From the NCBI GenBank assembly GCA_023376005.1, contig CM042152.1:87873683-87937682 (forward strand): DNA of 64,000 nucleotides, in the 5' to 3' direction. This document shows positions 56,919 to 64,000 of this stretch, piece after piece. The stretch is from Doryteuthis pealeii (taxonomy: Eukaryota > Mollusca > Cephalopoda > Myopsida > Loliginidae). A program made the translations under genes and the position numbers. Within the stretch, counting starts at the first letter, position 1. The number at the start of each line of letters is the position of its first letter. A model generated the notes under the pieces. It ran no database searches and had not been told where the DNA came from. It worked only from the letters and a program-made list of their open reading frames with translations.

Positions 56919-57180
56919 TATTCGCGGAAAAAGTGACTTACCGGTGAAAATGGTCACAGTGGTTAGTTGATTCAAGTTTCACAATGATAAGGCAGCGATA
57001 TAACAAATGTAAAGTGCTCAATACATTAGTAGAGCAAATTTATTATCATAAAGGTACACGGTAATAACCTACTCGAGTTTCACCATAAGGATCTTCAGGG
57101 TTAAATCCACTGGATTAATCAAGATATTGATTAATTGCAGTCAATTTCACATGTGTGTTTTTTTCACGATAAACGGTTGA
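56917..57180. mobile_element. HHR-4 type terminal repeat (single arm), B only
   Basis: After a TA tract, ATTCGCGGAAAAAGTGAC, GGTTAGTTGATTC, AAAGTGCTCAATAC and AGTAGAGCAAATTTATTA match the head at 13380-13520. One HHR-4 arm follows (57065-57103), then TTAATTGCAGTCAATTTCAC and GATAAACGG. There is no second arm here, so this may represent the ancestral, non-palindromic form. Copy A retains only the first 40 bases (to GGTCACAG). Confidence 0.75.
57065..57103 (-). ncRNA. Hammerhead-like motif HHR-4 (B-only locus)
   Basis: Minus-strand stem I UAACC/GGUUA, core CTGAAGA, CC/GG stem II around UUAU, GAAA, ACUC/GAGU stem III and A at the cleavage site: the same as HHR-4b at 13695, at an independent locus. 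Confidence 0.62.
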
Positions 57181-57290
57181 TTATAGGTCCGCGTTCGAAG
57201 AACGCTGGTTTGAAATTCAAAAATTCGAGAAAGAGCGGAAATTGCATTTTTTTCAAAGGATCAAAATATAAACATTGTTAGAAATCCGCT

Positions 57291-57515
57291 TTGTGCTATT
57301 GTTTTAAAGGTTTACGACAATCCTCATCATTGATTGTTATTTATGTGTTTATATCTAATGTTGTCCAAAACTGTCAAGCACAACAAAGCAGTGGAATGCA
57401 TGCACTGGAAGATCTGCAGAAATGGCATGTACAACAGTTGAATGCACTCATAGAGAACAATAATATCACCATTCTTTGGGACATATTCATTTGCACTGCC
57501 AGAGATAAAGAATAA
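57291..57515 (+). pseudogene. Retroelement ORF fragment (post-RT region), B only
   Basis: A 74-codon frame ends QLNALIENNNITILWDIFIC and TARDKE. A segment of the form LWD-x-x-I-x-T-D-x-E is common just after the reverse transcriptase domain in invertebrate LINE ORF2 and related RT polyproteins. No catalytic motif is present and the first 25 residues look random, so coding probably starts further in. It follows the HHR-4 terminal repeat, but whether both belong to one element is unknown. Copy A lacks the segment. Confidence 0.4.
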
Positions 57516-57519
57516 ACCT

Positions 57520-58003
57520 GTTATTATTATTATCTTCATTAAGGACAGAAAAGAAAATGGGTGCAGGTGTAAGATTCAAAGTGAATATTTGAAGAACATA
57601 CAACTCCGACAAGGGTTGAGGGACAATACATTTAATAGATAACAGCACATGAATACAAAGGATACATAATAGAAGAGTACATGGATACATAAGATACAAA
57701 AACAAGAGTAGATAAACCTACATATATTAAAGGACTGGAGCGTCCATAGATAGAAATGACTTACAAGGAGGGGTGCCAGAGCCCCACCGAGAAAGGGATA
57801 GACCGTGTCTAACCCATGTGGTCTCGTAGCGAGGAAAGAGAGGTAGAAAAGAGGAAGAGAAATTCAAATCAGCCGCTTAAATATCATACGTCCCCTGGTG
57901 GGAACAAGCGACAACAAGCCGGACAGATAACTCCTCCAGGCCAAGCAAAGATAATCCCCCACACATGTTTGGAAAAAAAAGCAATACCCTCTAAAAGAGA
58001 TAA
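57520..58003. other. Unassigned repeat-derived segment (copy B)
   Basis: Counterpart of 21447-21725 with an extra 225 bp (57670-57895) that is GC-richer and contains AAAGGACTGGAGCGTCC and CCACCGAGAAAGGGATAG. The frame at 57816-58082 runs into the SINE and is not credible as a gene. Confidence 0.5.
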
Positions 58004-58246
58004 AAAGTCGTCGGGGTGGCCTAACATCGGTATTAGCCAATCAGCAAGGGAGTCTATCCCCTTTTCACTAGCATTAGACTAAGGAGATTATTTTAGCATC
58101 TGAGGTGGAGTGACACACCTACCATCAGCTTCTTTACCACACAGATCCCTGAGCTACTCATACGCTGAGTTGGCGAGGGCCGGTATCGAACTAGGAACCT
58201 TGTAGTTTCTAGCCAAACGCTCTACCGATTGAGCTAACCTGGCCCT
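58004..58246 (-). mobile_element. SINE family 1, full length (copy B)
   Basis: Counterpart of 21726-21972 with an intact B box (GTTCGATACC on the minus strand). Confidence 0.92.
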
Positions 58247-58607
58247 AGAGAGGTTAGTCAAGTACAAAGACCCAGAGATAGAGATCAACAGGATATGGGG
58301 TATGAAGATCAAAATAACGCTAATGGTCATCAGAGCTCAAAGACTCGTGCAAAAGGGAATGGGAAAGTTCACCAACTACATCCCAAGTAGTATCAATTCC
58401 TATGAAACCCAGTAGATGGACTTACTCAGAAGAGTGTTTATATTACAGAAAATATCGATCAAATGACATCTCTCTTCCCATAATGCCCCAGGATTGCAGA
58501 TTGAACCCAGTTTTACAGGTTGTAAAATGAGAAACATGAAACAAATAATGATAAATACAAAGTGATCAATAAAGGCATCATATTTTTCATTCAGTTAGGA
58601 ACATTAT

Positions 58608-58608
<1 letters not shown>

Positions 58609-58670
<62 letters not shown>
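58609..58670. repeat. (TA)n(GA)n tract at the empty Helitron site
   Basis: Occupies the place where copy A has the Helitron of 22330-22942. Confidence 0.9.
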
Positions 58671-58673
<3 letters not shown>

Positions 58674-58907
58674 TTCTTAGGTTATTTAACAAAGTTTTCA
58701 AGTGCAAAAACATCAGATAAGGGTAAATAATTTTATATACAGACACTGTGAATAGACCTATCCATGCTCTGGAATATACTTAATAGGTACAATTATAATT
58801 CATCACCCAGGCTTGTCAACAACCTCCTCCCCACAACATAGTCCACATTTAGCTACCATATTCTTTTTCCAAGGCCAAAATGATTAGATAAAAGATGATT
58901 TAAGACC

Positions 58908-59130
58908 ATGGATGAGATTAAGAGGAATTCAATGAGACAGCTGATGGCAATTCTAAAAGGCAACTTTGCAAAATCTTCAAAAGTTGGATACTTGGATGAG
59001 TATGTAAGCTCCCACAGATCCATTACTCTATTACAAAGTGCTGGTCCTGGTGTGATGTCTATGGATCTGTGGGTAGCATGTGCCACACCTTTTGTATTGG
59101 TAGCCAAATGGTGGATTAAATTGATTCTAA
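58908..59130 (+). other. Unidentified ORF fragment before a Helitron (copy B)
   Basis: Open for about 75 codons before the Helitron boundary (MDEIKRNSMRQLMAIL..., ...WVACATPFVLVAKWWIK) and then reads on into the Helitron. Family not recognised. The counterpart in A is frameshifted. Confidence 0.3.
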
Positions 59131-59575
59131 TCTATATATATATAAAGGGCAGTTGGTGCGTATGTATGTCTGGAGAAAACTATGAAAATAAAACAATTAA
59201 CGACAAAGTAAATATATATTCACATTCACTATCACCAGATCTTGCTTTTTGAGAAAAAATCTGAAAGATTTGATTTATATTCATGAATAAAATAAAAAAA
59301 TAAAAAAATTTAAATAGTAACAGTATGGGTTTTTTTTTTTTTTTCATTTAATATTTCAAATAGGAGACTAATTTTTCTTTTCACAGTGTCTGTGGACTTT
59401 TTTTTGGATGCCCCACAGGCTGGATCACTGCAAGTTTTTTTGTTTTGTTTACATAGCGATTTTAATGGGGCATCCTGTGAGTTTCCAACTCGTGATTCAG
59501 TAATAATAGATCTACAAGACTAACTTTTTGCACCCCCCCCCCTCTTCCCAGGCGACGCTGGGTAGCCGCTTCTAG
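59131..59575 (+). mobile_element. Helitron-like element, family 2 (copy B)
   Basis: Counterpart of 23430-23877: TC at 59131, hairpin CCCAG/CTGGG, CTAG at 59572-59575. Confidence 0.7.
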
Positions 59576-59860
59576 CTGTAGAATAATGTGAAGAAAAACC
59601 CTAAAGAGTTTTTTGAATAATTGAAAGGATGGTGGCCAGGAGCATGGATCAATAATCTAGAATTAAAGTTATAAAATTAAATGGGAAAAACAATTGAAAG
59701 AATTAAACCCAAATGGTATGTTTTAAAGTTTGAAGAAAGAAAGGGTTAAAGCGTTTCTCACAAAAAGTTTGAATCAGATTGAGTTAAAGAGTAGGGAAAA
59801 AAATGGATAGTGGTAAAAATTCAGCTAAAGATCTTTTAACTTTTAATTGATAAAACAGTG

Positions 59861-60078
59861 AAGTCGTCAGGGTGGCCTAAAGTTCGGTATCAGCCAGACA
59901 GTAAGGGAGTCTATCCCCTTTTTCACTAGTGCTAGACCAAGGAGATTGTTTTGGTGTCTGAGGTAGAGCGCCACACCTACCATCAGCTTTTCACTTTACC
60001 TCACAGATCACTATGCTACTCATACGCTGAGTTAGTGAGGGATGGTATCAAACCCAGAACCTTGTGGTTCCTAGGCAA
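59861..60078 (-). mobile_element. SINE family 1, 5'-truncated (copy B)
   Basis: Counterpart of 24153-24366. Confidence 0.88.
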
Positions 60079-60778
60079 TAGATACATGAAATTATGAATT
60101 TGGGGGGTGAATTGACCCTTTGTGATAAGAAAATGCAGATAATCCCCAGTGTGGGGGACATGGTATCAGTTTTACCAGAGCTTCAAAGAGTTGGTGTTCA
60201 GGGTTTTGTTGGATTGGTTTCACTTAAGTTCACTGGAAGAATTGCACAACAAACATAAACTGCAGTGAATTGGAGAAAAGGGGCGGGGCCTTTCTGCCAA
60301 CTGAAAAAGCAAAGGACTGACTAAGTTAACAATTCATACATAATATGGAATATGGAAGAGAGACCAGTCACTCTTAATTACCATTTGAAAAAGACAACTT
60401 AGATATATCATTTTTTTTTTTTCATCATTAAATAAACTTTTGTCATAATTTGTTAATATTTTATTTTTCATGATATGGATGAACACAGAAAAGCAACACT
60501 AAGCAGAAATTACACAGCTATTAGAAAAATTATTCAATTTCTTCTGACAGAATCATATCTTAAGAGGTATAACGGAGATACACCTTTCACATTGATAACA
60601 GTCTAAGGTTATATTGATTTATGACAGGAATATCTGTCATATTGATACCATGACCAAGATATTATAACAAAAAAAAAAAAAAAAAAAAAAAAAAAAAGCA
60701 AAACTGTTATAGCCCTAAGTAGTCTATTTTTTCACCAATCATGTTTTTCAGAAAAACCATGTACAACCCCAACACACA

Positions 60779-60826
<48 letters not shown>

Positions 60827-61030
60827 CGTCTCCTTGGTGGCAGGGGTATGTATTTTTTTTGCTGATCAGAACTTGAAGTGAATCCCAACTAATCTTTTAT
60901 AAGAAAATGTGACTCGAAAAGAAAAAAAAGATGATTATGAGTAAACAATATACATTTATGAAGATGAGTCAAAAACTAAATGCACTATACTGTTATAATA
61001 TCACAACAAAAGCACAGACACCTACTGACT

Positions 61031-61031
<1 letters not shown>

Positions 61032-61120
<89 letters not shown>

Positions 61121-61146
61121 TAGATAGATAGATAGATAGATAGATA
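61032..61146. repeat. Compound microsatellite (CA)n(TA)n(GA)n(GATA)n (copy B), expanded
   Basis: Counterpart of 25308-25390, about 30 bases longer. Confidence 0.95.
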
Positions 61147-61199
61147 TACACAAGGCTCAATCAGTAAGTTTATAGCCTGACATAGTTATTTGCAGACAT

Positions 61200-61381
61200 A
61201 CCAAGGCTAAAGACTTCAGTCAGCTCTCCTATTTACCCATAGCTGGGGGGAGAATAGTTTGATGTATATCTTCCCCAAGGGTATTAGCAATGAATAAAAT
61301 GCAACCAGCCGTGTCCAGGATTTGAACTTGTATTGCTGTATCCATTTCCTACAATAATAACCATCACGTCATGGCCACTTC
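61200..61381 (-). mobile_element. SINE family 2, diverged (copy B)
   Basis: Counterpart of 25441-25620. Confidence 0.8.
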
Positions 61382-61392
61382 ACATATGTATG

Positions 61393-61719
61393 TACTGTAT
61401 TTTATGGCATATAGGACGCACTTTTTTTTCCAAAATTTTGGCTCAAAATATTGCCCTGCGTCTTATACATCGGAGGTGAATTTTGAGACCTCCTGTTATT
61501 ATTATTAATTTTATTATAATTTCCTGTTATTGAGATGTCTTGTGTATGCTTATTGTTTGCCTGTACTGCCAAATTGCTTTTATACAGCTATGTTTCTGCC
61601 TGTGTAATGCACAGCTAGACTGTTTTCAATAATATATGCTTAAATACACTAGAAACGTTTTTTTCCTGAATCTGACCTTCTGAAATTGGTGTGCGTCTTA
61701 TATGCCGTCAAATATGGTA
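61393..61719. mobile_element. TA-flanked terminal-inverted-repeat element (copy B)
   Basis: Counterpart of 25634-25960, same ends and length. Confidence 0.6.
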
Positions 61720-62344
61720 TGTATCAGTAGAGCGACAACTAAATATTTGGATGAGTAGGCATGTTCATCAAAAATGATTTTTATATCAAATATATCAACA
61801 TCTTAAAACAAAAAATAGTCAAAGAATTTAAAGAAGTAAAATTTAACAATCTTAGAAATCCTATTCCCAAATAATACTGAAATTATTTTAATACCGGCTA
61901 CATATCTATAAAAAAAATAATGTGAAAATTTAAAAAAAATGATAGTTGCTATCCTGAAAAATAAAATTGAAATTATCCAAAATACTTATCCAATTAGAAA
62001 GCAGCACAAAACTGACAATAGCCATTCTGTAATTGAAAACAGCAATGACAGTTATTCCACAAATCACTATCAAACAAAATACATTACATACATTGAAAGA
62101 CTTACAATAATTTTACACTGAAAAAAAAAAAAAAAGCCTTCGGAGGATAATACTTCCAACAAACCCCTGTTAGATTTTGCTGCTGAAAAATCAGCAGTCA
62201 ACCCACACCTTATTTGTAAATAAGGCAAAAAAGATGAAGGCATCTCTTAAAAAAAAAAAAGAAAAAAAAAGGTAATGAATATTTCAACATCAATCATGAA
62301 TCATGTTTACCAATTAAATACTGGTTAGTTCCAAGGATATTTTT

Positions 62345-62672
62345 TGGGGAAGTGACCAACCAGATTTGTGCACATTGTCAGGTGAGAAGGTATGGCATGC
62401 TCAGGACCTTGTTCCCTCATTCCCATTTAAGCATGTTGCACTTTTCCCAAACTTTCAAACCAAGTATTCGTACACCGTCCTGCAGCCGTTCCAGTTCCTT
62501 GCACACCAAACCAAACTTGACTAGATGTTGCCTCACTCTGACTGCAGATGCTATATTTTCCTGAAAACATCATCAATGTATGCCAATCTTGCCTGTCGGA
62601 TAAGAGTCATCTTTCCACAATACAGCATTCACAATGGCTTGCAAATTTGATGGTGCTACATTGAGTCTCAAA
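62345..62672 (-). pseudogene. LTR-retroelement reverse transcriptase relic (copy B)
   Basis: Counterpart of 26562-26887. The YIDD box is at 62569-62580. The same kind of frame breaks are present, so it was dead before the copies diverged. Confidence 0.63.
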
Positions 62673-62799
62673 CCAATGTGTGTCAAGCAGTACTTTTTTT
62701 CTGAATCTGACCTGCTGAAATGGGTGTGTGCATCTTATATGCCTGTGTGACTTATATGCCATCAAATATGGTATGTATCAGTGTTTGTCTACCTTTCTC

Positions 62800-62851
<52 letters not shown>

Positions 62852-62990
62852 CAAACGTATCTAACTAAAAGAAGATTTTTCACTGAACATATGGACTCAC
62901 ACTTCTAATACACTTCTCTGTCCGGATTATAGTGGCTTGTCAAACACTTAAAAAATTCTTTAATTTTTTTAAATCTCTAAAAACAAGACG

Positions 62991-63034
62991 TTTTCTCCTG
63001 ACGATGATCTAAGGTCAAAACTAGTTTGAGAAAA
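62991..63034 (+). ncRNA. Hammerhead-like motif HHR-7 (copy B)
   Basis: Perfect 7-bp stem I (UUUUCUC/GAGAAAA), core CTGACGA and a better stem II than in A (GAUC/GGUC around UAA). The G of GAAA is A here too. Confidence 0.5.
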
Positions 63035-63552
63035 ATAAACAACATAAAAGAAATATTCCTATTTTTCTTATCACTTTTTGTTAATCTACAAGCCAGGTCT
63101 AGATGAGATTTTCTTGTATTTTAAACAGAAAATTTGTCTTATGGGTAAGATATACTGTTGAACATATTTAAAAATACCTTGGTGCAGCTTCACACTGCAT
63201 CAGATTATGAAGAAAGTATTTTTTGAATAAGATTTCAAAGCTACTTCTATTATTTGTGAAGCCTCAATGTGAGGCAGAGCTTGATTCTAATCGATACTAT
63301 TAGTGTCCACTAAATAGATTTGAATGAGTAGGCATGTTCATCAAAAATGATTTTTATCAGAAAGTTTTAAGGCAAAAAAGATGAAGGCATCTCTTTAAAA
63401 TAATAAAAATAAAAAAAAATTTTTAAAGTTAATCAATATTTCAACATCAATCATGAATCATGTTTATCAATTAAATACTGGTTAGTTCCAAGGATATTTT
63501 TCGGAATTGCCTTCATCTTTTATTTTCACACGTTATACAAATATGTAAATAT

Positions 63553-63690
63553 TGAGAGAGAGAAAGAGGGAGGGAGGTAATAAGAGAGAGGGGAGGGAGG
63601 TAATAAGATATATAGAGAGAGAAAGCGAGAGGGAGGGAGGTAATGAGAGAGAGAGAGAGAGTGAGAGAGAGAGGGAGGTAATAAGAGAGA
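63553..63690. repeat. (GA)n/GGGAGGGAGGTAATAAGA minisatellite (copy B)
   Basis: Counterpart of 28439-28571 with altered unit order. A plus-strand frame (63552-63803) merely translates it. Confidence 0.93.
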
Positions 63691-64000
63691 TATTAGATTT
63701 GCCATTGGACTTGTTGGTTCATCATTTGAGAATCTATGAAGCTAATGGATTCATGCTTTCCTTAACACTTTTTTTTTCTTCTTCTTTCTTAAACACATAT
63801 TAACTGACAGCATTTTGTAATCATCTCCATAAATAAGATAGCAAAGATTGTAGCTTAAAGGTCGACTTACATCTTTAATTGAATTTTCTATCAAATTATT
63901 TTATGGATAGGTTGACTTATATATATGATATTTTGTTCAATCTTCATTCATTATAGGTTTGTATTATATATATATATACATACACATATATATATAATAT

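Larger units (their letters stand above)
40677..64000 (+). repeat. Copy B of the 25-kb duplicated block
   Basis: Direct counterpart of 3357 to about 28885, running off the window. It lacks the A segments 8896-9752, 12376-12735, 13345-14712 and the Helitrons at 22330 and 27054. It has a SINE (48578-48822), 360 bp near 53217-53580, a second 162-bp unit near 55360, about 540 bp at 56960-57510 and about 225 bp at 57670-57895 that A lacks. Confidence 0.93.

Noticed and set aside
57816..58082. 88-codon ORF starting MWSRSEEREVEKRKRN
   Set aside because: The second half is antisense SINE sequence, and A has a deletion within it.
40677..64000. Interpretation as a true recent segmental duplication
   Set aside because: Not excluded, but ranked below haplotype duplication because the copies lie on two contigs separated by a placeholder gap, with a fold-back at the contig end and allele-like insertion differences.

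Overview
The window is AT-rich animal nuclear DNA with long (TA)n, (CA)n, (GA)n and GATA microsatellites, several tRNA-derived SINE families, Helitron-like elements, fold-back elements and retroelement relics. This repeat landscape, especially a SINE with a tRNA-like head reading GGTTAGCTCAGTCGGTAGAG and a conserved body ending near GGCCACCC, suggests a coleoid cephalopod, probably an octopus; that is inference from repeat style, not a database match. I see no convincing host protein gene. Nearly all open frames are microsatellite translations or lie in repeats. The one frame worth keeping as a candidate is a 67-residue ORF preserved unchanged in all three copies of its region.

Layout. 1-3356 is sequence found once: a possible LTR/leader remnant (about 670-1100), the 3' end of a LINE with a Cys/His finger tail (2004-2204), SINE pieces and a 183-bp tandem duplication. 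Copy A (3357 to about 28885) is a 25-kb block of repeats. 28886-34804 is sequence found once (microsatellites, a SINE, a perfect 84-bp palindrome, a GC-richer dispersed repeat), ending in a degraded minisatellite. A 100-N scaffold gap follows (34805-34904). After it, copy C (34905-40632) is the inverted complement of about 3684-9432, and copy B (40677 to the window end) is a direct second copy of A. A and B are nearly identical base for base but differ by whole transposon insertions and kilobase-scale indels. C shows many single-base deletions and abuts B as a fold-back. The simplest reading is that the second contig is the other haplotype (or a recent duplicate) placed in tandem, with a fold-back read artefact at its end.

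The most interesting content is a set of short fold-back or terminal repeat elements carrying sequences that fit the hammerhead self-cleaving ribozyme (core CUGANGA, stem II, GAAA, short stem III, cleavage NUH, paired stem I). At least seven distinct loci show this, two of them as inverted pairs inside long palindromes. Several share a downstream head of the form TTTGCTCT...ATTGAGC. This architecture is known from the terminal repeats of Penelope-like retroelements and from small retrozyme-like elements. No Penelope-type RT/GIY-YIG gene is visible here, so these would be non-autonomous or truncated copies.

Other mobile DNA: two Helitron-like families (5' TC, 3' hairpin then CTAG), one of them present in A and absent in B at two sites; a SINE present in B with a 12-bp target duplication and absent from A; a TTAA-flanked MITE; a TA-flanked terminal-inverted-repeat element; and a frameshifted LTR-retroelement reverse transcriptase relic with a YIDD box.
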